DNA of 64,000 nucleotides. It comes from Cellulosimicrobium protaetiae. Lineage in GTDB: Bacteria; Actinomycetota; Actinomycetes; Actinomycetales; Cellulomonadaceae. Made by a program: the position numbers and the translations under genes. The stretch covers positions 3,348,001-3,412,000 of the forward strand of contig NZ_CP052757.1 of the NCBI RefSeq assembly GCF_009708005.2, read 5' to 3'. Below the pieces are notes generated by a model. The model ran no database searches and was not told the origin of the DNA. It saw nothing but the letters and a program-made list of their open reading frames with translations. Positions 9,540 through 17,373 of the stretch are shown one piece after another (position 1 is the first letter of the stretch; every line of letters begins with the position of its first letter).

Positions 9540-10823
9540 ATGGCCGAGTTCGCCGCCGAGGTCTACCAGAACGAGTTCCTGTCCGAGGGCGCCACGGACG
9601 TCCACGCGATCGTCACCGTGACGTGCACGGGGGCCGGGAGCGCGGGGAGCGTCGGCGGTGCGGGCGGCGTCGCCGAGATCATCATGGTCGACACGTCCGG
9701 GTCGATGTCGGGCCGCAACATGGAGGCCGCGAAGCACGCCGCGCAGGTCGCCGTCGACCAGATCCTCGACGGAACGTGGTTCGCGATCGTCGGCGGCAGC
9801 CACGTCGCGAACCGCGTCTTCCCCTACCCCAACGCGCGCATGGCGATGGTCCAGATGGAGCCGGGCGCCCGTGCCGAGGCGAGGCGCGCGATCTCGATGC
9901 TCACGCCCGGCGGCGGCACGGCGATGAGCACGTGGCTGCGCCTCGCCGACCAGCTCTTCGCGACGGTCCCGCAGGCGGCGCAGCGGCACGCGATCCTCCT
10001 CACCGACGGCAAGAACGAGTCGGAGCCGCGGGCGAACCTCTCCGCCGCGGTCCGCGACGTCACCGGGCACTTCCAGTGCGACGCTCGCGGCGTCGGGTCC
10101 CGCTGGCAGGTCGACGAGCTGCGCGAGATCTCGACCGCGCTGCTCGGCACGGTAGGCCTCATCGCGGACCCGAATGAGATCGCCGCCGACTTCGAGACGC
10201 TCATGCGGGCGTCCATGGCGCGCGGCGTCGCCTCCGCGGACCTGCGCGTGTGGGCCCCGCAGGGCTCGCAGGTGCTGTTCGTGCGCCAGGTCGCTCCCAC
10301 GGTCGAGGACCTGACGAACCGCCGTGCCGACGTCAACCCGCTCACGGGCTCCTACCCGACCGGCTCGTGGGGCGACGAGTCGCGCGACTACCACGTCGCG
10401 GTCCGCGTCGCGTCGAAGCCGGTCGGCTCCGAGCAGCTCGCGGCGCGCGTCCAGCTCGCGGTGAACGGGGAGGTCGTCTCCTCCGGCCTCGTCAAGGCCA
10501 AGTGGTCGGACGACGAGTCGCTCACCACGCGCATCAACCCCGAGGTCGCGCACTACACGGGCCAGACCGAGCTCGCCGCCGCGATCCAGGAGGGCCTGGC
10601 GGCCAAGGCCTCGGGTGACGAGGCGACGGCGACCGTCAAGCTCGGGCGCGCCGTGCAGCTCGCGCAGCAGACCGGCAACGACGAGGCGACGTCCCGCCTG
10701 CGCAAGGTCGTCGACATCGACAACGAGGAACAGGGGACGGTGCGCCTCAAGCGCAACACCTCGACCCTCGACGAGATGGCGCTCGACACCGCCTCGACGA
10801 AGACGACCCGGGTCCGCCGGTGA
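9540..10823 (+). CDS. VWA-domain protein with Thr-rich C-terminal tail
   Basis: 427 residues, ATG preceded by GAAGGAG at ideal spacing. The von Willebrand factor A domain (~45-230) has an intact MIDAS start, DTSGSMS, and a LLTDGKNE strand, so it should bind a divalent metal and a protein ligand. No signal peptide: cytoplasmic. A C-terminal beta-rich region and a short helical repeat follow. The last ~38 residues form a charged, Thr-rich tail containing three T-x-x-L/V motifs (T400, T407, T422), plausible phosphorylation sites and FHA ligands. VWA proteins next to a kinase and a PP2C phosphatase recall the TerY-type triad. It overlaps the FHA gene by GTGA. Confidence 0.88.
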   Translation: MAEFAAEVYQNEFLSEGATDVHAIVTVTCTGAGSAGSVGGAGGVAEIIMVDTSGSMSGRNMEAAKHAAQVAVDQILDGTWFAIVGGSHVANRVFPYPNARMAMVQMEPGARAEARRAISMLTPGGGTAMSTWLRLADQLFATVPQAAQRHAILLTDGKNESEPRANLSAAVRDVTGHFQCDARGVGSRWQVDELREISTALLGTVGLIADPNEIAADFETLMRASMARGVASADLRVWAPQGSQVLFVRQVAPTVEDLTNRRADVNPLTGSYPTGSWGDESRDYHVAVRVASKPVGSEQLAARVQLAVNGEVVSSGLVKAKWSDDESLTTRINPEVAHYTGQTELAAAIQEGLAAKASGDEATATVKLGRAVQLAQQTGNDEATSRLRKVVDIDNEEQGTVRLKRNTSTLDEMALDTASTKTTRVRR

Positions 10824-11740
10824 GCGCCGTCGTCTGCCCCAACGGGCACCCGTCGGAGTCGACCGACTACTGCGACGTGTGCGGCGAACCGATCGGCGCC
10901 GCGTCAACGCCCGTCGCGTCCGCGCCGAGCGGCTCGACTCCCGCGCCGGGCGGCGCCCCCGCCGCGCCCGCGACGACATGCCCGAACTGCGGGTCGCCGG
11001 CACCCGGCGGCGCGCTGTTCTGCGAGAACTGCGGCTACGACTTCACGACGGGCGCCCTGCCCGACCCGGTCGACCCGCCGTCCGCGCTCTCCCTCGACCC
11101 GCCGTCGCGCCCGACGCCGCCCGCACCGGCGGCACCCGTGGCGGGCACGGCCTCGGGGGCCACCCCGCCCCCGCTGCCGGCCTCCGCCGCGACCGCGGCG
11201 TCGTCGTCGACCCCGCCCCCGCGGCCCACGCCGGCCGCGCCCACCGCCCCCGAGGCAGGCGCGGCGGGCGAGCCCGCCGTCCCGGGCGAGCCCGCGACGT
11301 CGGGCACCCACCTGCCGACGCCCCCGGTCCCGGGACCGGACCAGTGGGTCGTCGAGATCTGGATCGACCCCGACTGGTACACGGCGCAGCAGCCCGAGGA
11401 CCCGATGCCCTCGGCGGGCCTGCCCGGCCTCGTCGTGCTGCGCGAGCGCAGCGTGCTCGTCGGGCGCCCGTCGGTGTCGCGGGGTATCCACCCGCAGGTC
11501 GACTGCGGCGCGGACACCGGCGTCTCGCGTCGGCACTGCCAGCTCAGCACGGACGGCCAGCGGTGGTGGGTCGAGGACCTGCAGTCGTCGAACGGGACCT
11601 ACGTGAGCCCCGCGGGCGAACCGCTGCCGACGGACCCGATCCCCGCCGGGCAGCGACGGGAGCTGTCCGACGGGGACCGGATCTACCTCGGCGCCTGGAC
11701 GCGGCTCGTCGTCCGCCAGGCGCTCCCGGGCGAGGTCTGA
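10820..11740 (+). CDS. zinc-ribbon and FHA-domain protein, probable phospho-Thr reader
   Basis: 306 residues, GTG start overlapping the VWA stop. Two zinc-ribbon motifs at the N-terminus (CPNGH...YCDVC ~6-21 and CPNC...FCENC ~54-72), a long Ala/Pro linker, then a C-terminal FHA domain (~205-300) with GRPSVS, the SRRHCQL turn and SSNGTYV, which are the residues that contact phospho-threonine. In the mycobacterial pathway the FHA protein GarA is the PknG substrate; this protein is larger, has zinc ribbons, and lacks an obvious GarA-like ETTS motif, so it is more likely a reader or scaffold than GarA itself. Last gene of the operon. Confidence 0.9.
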   Translation: MSAVVCPNGHPSESTDYCDVCGEPIGAASTPVASAPSGSTPAPGGAPAAPATTCPNCGSPAPGGALFCENCGYDFTTGALPDPVDPPSALSLDPPSRPTPPAPAAPVAGTASGATPPPLPASAATAASSSTPPPRPTPAAPTAPEAGAAGEPAVPGEPATSGTHLPTPPVPGPDQWVVEIWIDPDWYTAQQPEDPMPSAGLPGLVVLRERSVLVGRPSVSRGIHPQVDCGADTGVSRRHCQLSTDGQRWWVEDLQSSNGTYVSPAGEPLPTDPIPAGQRRELSDGDRIYLGAWTRLVVRQALPGEV

Positions 11741-11747
11741 GCGGGGC

Positions 11748-12224
11748 TCAGCCCTCGCTCGCCCGAGGCTCGGCCTCGGCCGTGAGCTGCGTCGCCGCAC
11801 CGCTGCCCGCACGGTGCGCGACCTCGATCCGGCGGGGCCGGGCCTCCTCCGCGACGGGGATGGTCAGCGACAGCACCCCGTCCTCGTAGGACGCCGAGAT
11901 CTTGTCGAGCGCGAGCCCGCGCCCCACCGTGAGCTGGCGCGCGTAGGTCCCCGAAGGCCGTTCGCGCGCGAGCCACTGGACGTCGGGGTCGGTCCGCGGG
12001 CTGCGCTCGGCGCGGACCGTCAGCGTCCGGTCCTCGACGGACACGTCGATCGTCCCCGGGTCGACCCCGGGAAGGTCCATCGTGAGGACGTAGTGGTCCC
12101 CCGCCCGGAACAGGTCGAGCGGCATACCACCCGACGCCGACGCGGCGGTCGCGCGTGCCCCGGACGCGAGCTGGCCGACCAGCCGATCCATCGCGTCGAA
12201 GGTGGTCGTGAACGGGTCGGTCAT
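11748..12224 (-). CDS. Hsp20/alpha-crystallin small heat shock protein
   Basis: 158 residues. The alpha-crystallin domain spans ~38-135 (DLPGVDPGTIDVSVEDRTL, then the GVLSLTIPV strand), flanked by a short N-terminus and a C-terminal tail. ATP-independent holdase that keeps unfolded proteins soluble. The start MTDPF was chosen because it gives the usual length and has an AGAGGTG Shine-Dalgarno upstream; a longer in-frame start exists at 12308 but would add unrelated residues. The C-terminal I-P-V lies within the domain end; a separate I-x-I anchor is not obvious. Convergent with the FHA gene. A CIRCE operator upstream indicates HrcA repression. Confidence 0.93.
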   Translation of the reverse strand: MTDPFTTTFDAMDRLVGQLASGARATAASASGGMPLDLFRAGDHYVLTMDLPGVDPGTIDVSVEDRTLTVRAERSPRTDPDVQWLARERPSGTYARQLTVGRGLALDKISASYEDGVLSLTIPVAEEARPRRIEVAHRAGSGAATQLTAEAEPRASEG

Positions 12225-12327
12225 CGCAGCCACACCTCTCACCTCCCTCGTCGGTCGGTCCCGGACCGTCCGGGACCGGTCGGTGCTCCCGCGAGGTAGG
12301 CACCTCACGGGCGGCTACACGACTGTT

Positions 12328-12354
12328 CTAGCACTCTCCCCCGGGGAGTGCCAA
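12328..12354 (-). promoter_or_regulatory. CIRCE operator (HrcA site) of hsp20
   Basis: CTAGCACTC at 12328-12336 and GAGTGCCAA at 12346-12354 are separated by exactly 9 bases. This matches the CIRCE consensus TTAGCACTC-N9-GAGTGCTAA with two mismatches. It lies about 104 bp upstream of the hsp20 ATG and 240 bp upstream of bioY, so hsp20 is the probable target. Confidence 0.88.
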
Positions 12355-12592
12355 GAGGTCGTCGCGAATCCCGGCCGAGGCCATCGGGAAGCACGTTTGT
12401 CGGCTTCCTCGGGTTCCGCCACCCGTCGGCGCGATCCTGTTGGGGGAACCCTCCAACCGCTTGTGCGATTCGTGCACGCGACGCCACCGCGGTCGTCCGC
12501 GCCCTCGTCGTCGCGCACCACCGCGAGTCGGGAGAGTGGACGTGGCCACGACGGGTCGAGCACCGACCCGCCACGACGACGCAGGGAGCGCC

Positions 12593-13261
12593 ATGACCGA
12601 CGCATCGACCGGGACGACCGCCGGGACGCCCCGGACCGCCACGACGACCCCCGCCCCGGCGGCCGGGACCCGCGGACCGCTCGCCCTCGACGCAGGCGAC
12701 GCGGCGCGCGTCGCGACGTTCGCGGCCCTGATCGCGGCGCTCGGGATGCCGGGCTCGGTCGCGCTGTTCGGGAACGCCGTCCCGATCACGCTCCAGACGC
12801 TCGGCGTGATGCTCGCCGGCACGATCCTCGGGGCGTGGCGTGGCGCGCTCGCCGTCGCGACGTTCCTCGCGCTCGCGGCGGCAGGGCTCCCCGTCCTCGC
12901 GGGCGGGCGCGGCGGCCTCGGCGCGTTCGTCGGGCCGTCCGCGGGCTACCTCGTCGGCTTCCTCGCCGGGGCGGCGGTCGTGGGCTGGCTCGTGGACCGG
13001 CTGCGCCGGGTGACGTTCGGCGGCGTGCTCGTCGCGTGCGTCGTGGGCGGGATCGCGGTCGTCTACGCGTTCGGCGTGCCGGTCCAGTCGCTCGTCACGG
13101 GCGTGCCGCTCGCGACCACCGCGCAACTCTCGCTCGCGTTCCTCCCGGGCGACGTCCTCAAGGCGCTGGCCGCCGCGGCGATCACGGTCGGCGTCGTGCG
13201 GGCCTACCCGGCCGCGCGCCGGACGGGCCGCCCCGCGGCCGCCGACCGCACCGCCTCCTGA
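12593..13261 (+). CDS. bioY: BioY, biotin-specific S component of an ECF transporter
   Basis: 222 residues with about six membrane helices. The family signatures are visible: the N-terminal ATFAALIAALG helix, VPITLQTLGVMLAG, and GPSAGYLVGFLAGA. BioY captures biotin outside the cell and delivers it through the BioM/BioN energising module encoded four and five genes on. The first ~35 residues are a Thr/Ala-rich cytoplasmic tail. The ATG at 12593 is preceded by GGGAG. The stretch between this gene and hsp20 (12225-12592) holds the hsp20 promoter and CIRCE; I saw no convincing BioQ- or BirA-type operator. Confidence 0.93.
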   Translation: MTDASTGTTAGTPRTATTTPAPAAGTRGPLALDAGDAARVATFAALIAALGMPGSVALFGNAVPITLQTLGVMLAGTILGAWRGALAVATFLALAAAGLPVLAGGRGGLGAFVGPSAGYLVGFLAGAAVVGWLVDRLRRVTFGGVLVACVVGGIAVVYAFGVPVQSLVTGVPLATTAQLSLAFLPGDVLKALAAAAITVGVVRAYPAARRTGRPAAADRTAS

Positions 13262-13280
13262 CACCTGCGAGAGTGTCCGC

Positions 13281-14759
13281 GTGCCCGTCGCCCCCCAGGT
13301 CCTGACACACGCCGCCGACCCGGCCCTGCGCGGGCGCCCCGCCCTGCGCACGCCCGAGCGGTCGCGCACGTACGCCGCGCTCGCCGCGGACGTCCGTGCG
13401 GGGGCGACGCACCTCGCGGCGACCGGCACGCGTCCCGGCGACCTCGTCGCCGTGTCCCTGCCCGACCCGCTGGACCTGCTGACCGCGGTGCTGGCCGCGG
13501 ACCACCTCGGGGCCACGCCGCTCGTGTGCGACGCGGCGTGGCCGCGGGCCCACCGCGCCGAGGTCCTGCGCACGCTCGCGCCCCGCACGTTCGTCGAGGT
13601 GCCGCTGCCGCGCGGGACCGGCGCCGTCCCCGACCTCGTGCCGGGGCCCGCCCCGCAGGGGGGTGCGGGCCCCGGCACGGGCCACGCGGCCGCCCCGGAC
13701 GACCTCGCGTGGGCGGGCTTCTCCTCGGGCAGCACGGGCCGGCCGCGCGCGGTCGTGCGCACGCGCGCGTCGTGGGCGGGGTCGTTCGACGACGTCACGC
13801 GGCTCCTGCGCCTGCGGCCCACCGACACGGTGCTCGTCCCGGGCCCGCTCGCCTCGTCGCTCTACTGCTTCGCTGCCGTGCACACCCTCGCCGTCGGCGC
13901 GTGCGCCTACCTCACGCGCACCCCCGCGGCCACGACCTCCGCGCTCGCGACGAGCGACGTCGTGCACCTCGTGCCGCAGGTCCTCGACGACGTGCTCGAC
14001 GCCGTCGCCGCGGGAGCGCCGTCCCGGCTGCGGCACGCGGTCGTCGGCGGCGCGTCGCTCCCCCCGGAGGCGCGGTCGCGCGCCGCGGCGCTCGGCGTCG
14101 ACGTGCTCGCGTACTACGGCGCGGTCGAGCTCTCCTTCGTCGCCTACGACCCCGACGGGTCGGGGCTGCGCGCGTTCCCGGGCGTCGACCTCGCCGTGCG
14201 GCCGCTGCCGCAGGCGAGCGTCGGCGAGGTCTGGGTCCGCTCGCCCTGGGTCTCGCGGGGCTACCTCGCGCGCGCCACCGGCCCGCTGCGGCGCGACGGC
14301 GCGTGGAGCACCGTCGGCGACCTCGCCGACCCCCTCCCCGAGCGATCGACCCGAGCCGAGTCCGGCGCCGCCCCGGGCGCGACGGCTCGGGGCGGCCTCG
14401 TGCTGCGCGGGCGCGGGGACGGCGCGATCCTCACGGGCGGCGCGACCGTCGTGCCCGAGGACGTCGAGGTCGTGCTGCGTGCCGTGCCCGGGGTGCGGGA
14501 CGTCGTCGTGCTGGGGACCGCGCACCGCCGACTCGGCGCGGTCGTGAGCGCGGTCGTGGAGTGCGACGAGCGCCCCGGCCTGCGCGCCCACCTCGAGCGC
14601 GTCGCGCGCGCCGCGCTCGCCCCGGCCCAGCGGCCGCGGCGCTGGTACGGCACGCGCGCCCTGCCCCGGACGCCGTCGGGCAAGCCCGCGCGCGGGGCAG
14701 TCAGCGAGGCGCTGCGCGGGACGGACCTCGCGCGGTCGGGCCTGGAGCCGTTGCGATGA
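13281..14759 (+). CDS. AMP-forming acyl-CoA ligase in the biotin transporter operon
   Basis: 492 residues, an adenylate-forming enzyme: P-loop SSGSTGRPR (~150-158), the YYGAVE motif, WSTVGD, the LRGRGDG hinge and the catalytic Lys in TPSGKPARG near the C-terminus. It should activate a carboxylic acid with ATP and load it on CoA. It is shorter than typical FadD enzymes. It is embedded between bioY and bioM and overlaps the thiolase gene by ATGA, so its substrate is probably linked to biotin or a precursor such as a pimelate-type acid; this is inference. GTG start at 13281, 20 nt after the bioY stop. Confidence 0.85.
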   Translation: MPVAPQVLTHAADPALRGRPALRTPERSRTYAALAADVRAGATHLAATGTRPGDLVAVSLPDPLDLLTAVLAADHLGATPLVCDAAWPRAHRAEVLRTLAPRTFVEVPLPRGTGAVPDLVPGPAPQGGAGPGTGHAAAPDDLAWAGFSSGSTGRPRAVVRTRASWAGSFDDVTRLLRLRPTDTVLVPGPLASSLYCFAAVHTLAVGACAYLTRTPAATTSALATSDVVHLVPQVLDDVLDAVAAGAPSRLRHAVVGGASLPPEARSRAAALGVDVLAYYGAVELSFVAYDPDGSGLRAFPGVDLAVRPLPQASVGEVWVRSPWVSRGYLARATGPLRRDGAWSTVGDLADPLPERSTRAESGAAPGATARGGLVLRGRGDGAILTGGATVVPEDVEVVLRAVPGVRDVVVLGTAHRRLGAVVSAVVECDERPGLRAHLERVARAALAPAQRPRRWYGTRALPRTPSGKPARGAVSEALRGTDLARSGLEPLR

Positions 14760-15952
14760 GCCCGGCCCGGGCGGCGCGCGACGACGTGCCCGTCGTCGTC
14801 GCGGCACGCCGCACCTGGATCGGGACGGCCGGTCACGGGCACCGGTCGCTGTCCGAGGTCGATCTCGCGGCCGGGGCGCTCGGCGCGGCCCTGGCCGACG
14901 CGCGGTCCCTGGGCGTCGAGGACGCCGTCGCGGACGTCGTGCTGGGCTGCTGCGCCGGGCCCGGCGGGAACGTCGCCCGGGTCGCGGCGCTCGCCGCCGG
15001 GCTGGACGTCTCCGTGCCCGGGCTCACCGTCGACCGGCAGTGCGCGTCCGGTCTCGCGGCGGTGCTGCTCGCCGCCCAGCAGGTCCGGGCGGGCGAGGCG
15101 CGCCTGGTCCTCGCGGGCGGGACCGAGAGCGCGTCGAGCGCACCTACCCGCGCCCACCGCACGACGTGGGGCGACGTGCCCTACGCGCGGGCGGCGTTCG
15201 CGCCCACCCCGTGGGCGGACCCCGGCATGGGCGCCGCCGCCGACGAGCTCGCCCGCCGCCGCGGGGTGACCCGGGAGCGTCAGGAGGCGTACGCGCTGCG
15301 CAGCCACGCGCGGGCGCTCGCGGCCCACGCGGGCGGCCGGTTCGCGGCCGAGACGGTCCGCGTCGGCGCGCCGGGGACGACGCTCGCGCGCGACGAGCGG
15401 GCACGTCGCCTCGACCCCGCCGTGCTCCCCCGGCTCTCGCCCGCGTTCACGCCCCGCGGCACCGTCACGGCGGCCACCGCGAGCCCCGTGAGCGACGGCG
15501 CGGCAGCGGTCGTGGTCGTGCCCGAGGCGGTGCGACGTGACGTCGGCGTCCCGGGCCTGCGCGTGCTCGCGTCGGCGACCGTCGGGTGCGACCCGGCGCT
15601 GCCCGGCTGGGGCCCGGTCCCCGCGGTCCGCGCAGCGCTCGACCGTGCGGGTGCGCGGCTGGACGACGTCACGGCGGTCGAGGTCGTCGAGGCGTTCGCC
15701 GCGCAGGTCCTCGCGGTGACGGACGCGCTCGGCCTCGACCCGCTCGACGACCCCGGCGACGACGCGCGGGTCTGCGCCGACGGCGGCGCGCTCGCGCTCG
15801 GGCACCCGTGGGGCGCGAGCGGCGCGGTGTCGGTCGTGCGGTTGTTCTCCCGGCTCGTGCGTGCGGGCGCGCCCGCGGGGACGCTCGGTCTCGCGACGGC
15901 CGCCGTCGGGGGCGGGCTCGGCGTCGCCGCCGTCCTGGAGGTCGTCCGGTGA
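14756..15952 (+). CDS. thiolase-family protein lacking two catalytic residues
   Basis: 398 residues, full thiolase fold. The nucleophilic Cys is present (DRQCASGL, C96) and so is the histidine in GHPWGASG (H350). However the Asn of the usual NEAFA motif is Val (VVEAFAAQ, V311) and the C-terminal catalytic Cys of the CIGGG motif is Ala (ATAAVGGG, A383). Classical thiolysis or Claisen condensation needs both, so the enzyme may have altered chemistry (acyl transfer or hydrolysis) or be a binding protein. It is translationally coupled to the acyl-CoA ligase before it and to bioM after it (GTGA), tying it to biotin transport or salvage. Confidence 0.85.
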   Translation: MSPARAARDDVPVVVAARRTWIGTAGHGHRSLSEVDLAAGALGAALADARSLGVEDAVADVVLGCCAGPGGNVARVAALAAGLDVSVPGLTVDRQCASGLAAVLLAAQQVRAGEARLVLAGGTESASSAPTRAHRTTWGDVPYARAAFAPTPWADPGMGAAADELARRRGVTRERQEAYALRSHARALAAHAGGRFAAETVRVGAPGTTLARDERARRLDPAVLPRLSPAFTPRGTVTAATASPVSDGAAAVVVVPEAVRRDVGVPGLRVLASATVGCDPALPGWGPVPAVRAALDRAGARLDDVTAVEVVEAFAAQVLAVTDALGLDPLDDPGDDARVCADGGALALGHPWGASGAVSVVRLFSRLVRAGAPAGTLGLATAAVGGGLGVAAVLEVVR

Positions 15953-16770
15953 TCGCGCGAGCCCGAGCCCGGCTGCGGCGACGAGGCTCCGGCGGAGGTG
16001 CCCCGACCGCCCCGGAGCACGGGTCCGGCACGGTCCTCGCGACGGCTGGCCCGAGCACGCCCGACCACGGGTCCGGCGGGCCCGGCTGCACGGTCCGGCT
16101 CGAGGACGTGCACGTGCGCCTCGGCGAGCGCGACGTGCTGCGCGGGGTCGACCTCGAGCTGACCGAGCGGCGCGTGGGGGTGGTCGGGGCCAACGGCTCC
16201 GGCAAGAGCACGCTCGCGCGGCTGCTCAACGGCCTCGTCGTCCCGACGTCCGGCCGCGTCCTGGTGGACGACCTCGACACCCGCCGCGACGGCGCCGCGG
16301 TCCGGCGCCGCGTCGGCTTCGTCTTCACGGACCCCGACGCCCAGATCGTCATGCCGACCGTCGCCGAGGACGTCGCGTACTCGCTGCGTCGCGTCCCCGC
16401 GGCGGAGCGCGACGGCCGCGTGCGGGCCGCGCTCGCCGAGCGCGGGCTGTCGGGCCACGCCGACCACCCCGCGCACCTGCTCTCGGGCGGGCAGAAGCAG
16501 CTCCTCGCGCTCACGTCCGTGCTCGCCGCCGGTCCGCGCCTCGTCGTCGCCGACGAGCCGACGACGCTCCTCGACCTGCGCAACACGCGACGGTTCGCCG
16601 CGGAGCTCGCGACCCTCCCCCAGCAGGTCGTGCTCGTCTCGCACGACCTGTCGCTCATGGGCGCGATGGACCGCGTGCTCGTGGTCGACGGCGGGCGGGT
16701 CGTCGCCGACGACGCCCCGGGGCCGGCGGTCGCGCACTACCGGCGCCTCGTCGACGAGGCGCCGTCGTGA
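15949..16770 (+). CDS. bioM: BioM, ATPase of the biotin ECF transporter
   Basis: 273 residues. ABC ATPase with Walker A GANGSGKST, a Q-loop region FTDPDAQIVMPTV typical of ECF ATPases, signature LSGGQKQ, Walker B LVVADEP and the switch His in LVSHD. The first ~45 residues are an unusual low-complexity tail with two HGSG segments; the domain proper begins at TVRLEDV, so translation could start later, but the GTG at 15949 overlaps the thiolase stop in the same way as the other genes of the operon. Partner of BioN and BioY; powers biotin import. Confidence 0.92.
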   Translation: MIARARARLRRRGSGGGAPTAPEHGSGTVLATAGPSTPDHGSGGPGCTVRLEDVHVRLGERDVLRGVDLELTERRVGVVGANGSGKSTLARLLNGLVVPTSGRVLVDDLDTRRDGAAVRRRVGFVFTDPDAQIVMPTVAEDVAYSLRRVPAAERDGRVRAALAERGLSGHADHPAHLLSGGQKQLLALTSVLAAGPRLVVADEPTTLLDLRNTRRFAAELATLPQQVVLVSHDLSLMGAMDRVLVVDGGRVVADDAPGPAVAHYRRLVDEAPS

Positions 16771-17366
16771 CACCGGGGACGTACCGGCCGGGGACGTCGG
16801 TGCTGCACCGCGCGCCCGCCGGGGCGAAGCTCGGGGGGCTCGCGGTGGCGTCGGCCGTCGTGCTCCTGGTGTCGTCGCCGGTGGGGGTGGGCGCGCTGGT
16901 CCTCGTCGTCGGTGCGCTCTACGCGGTCGCGGGCGTCGGGTGGCGCGCGGCGTGGGCGCAGGTGCGGCCCCTGCGCCTCGTCGTGCCCGTGCTCCTCACC
17001 GTCCAGTGGCTCGCCCTCGGGCCGGTCCCGGCGGTCGTGCTCACGACCCGGCTCCTCGCGCTCGTCGCGCTCGCCGGGCTCGTGCTGCTGACGACCCGGA
17101 CGTCCGCCGTCCTCGCGGCGATCGAGCGCTTCCTGCGTCCGCTGGGACGGGTGGGCGTCGACGTCGACCGGGCCGCCCTCGTGCTGTCGCTCGCCGTGCG
17201 CTGCGTCCCCGTCGTCGCCGCGCTCGCGCAGCGCGTGCGGGACGCGTGCCGCGCCCGGGGCCGCGAGCGCGACGTCCGCGCCTACGCCGTCCCGCTCGTC
17301 GTCGGTGCGCTGCGCCAGGCCGACGCGCTCGGCGACGCCCTGCGCGCCCGCGGCCTCGACGACTGA
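16767..17366 (+). CDS. bioN: BioN, transmembrane T component of the biotin ECF transporter
   Basis: 199 residues with four to five membrane helices and two short Ala-Arg-Gly signatures in the cytoplasmic coupling helices (CRARG ~165 and LRARG near the C-terminus) that dock onto the BioM ATPase. The length fits the CbiQ/BioN family. GTG start overlaps the bioM stop. It is the last gene of the bioY-ligase-thiolase-bioM-bioN operon and is convergent with the MFS gene, with only seven bases between the stops. Confidence 0.92.
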   Translation: MTPGTYRPGTSVLHRAPAGAKLGGLAVASAVVLLVSSPVGVGALVLVVGALYAVAGVGWRAAWAQVRPLRLVVPVLLTVQWLALGPVPAVVLTTRLLALVALAGLVLLTTRTSAVLAAIERFLRPLGRVGVDVDRAALVLSLAVRCVPVVAALAQRVRDACRARGRERDVRAYAVPLVVGALRQADALGDALRARGLDD

Positions 17367-17373
17367 CGACGTC

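Noticed and set aside
10820-11740. Calling the FHA protein GarA
   Set aside because: GarA is small with an N-terminal ETTS phosphorylation motif and no zinc ribbons. This protein has two ribbons, a long linker and no such motif.
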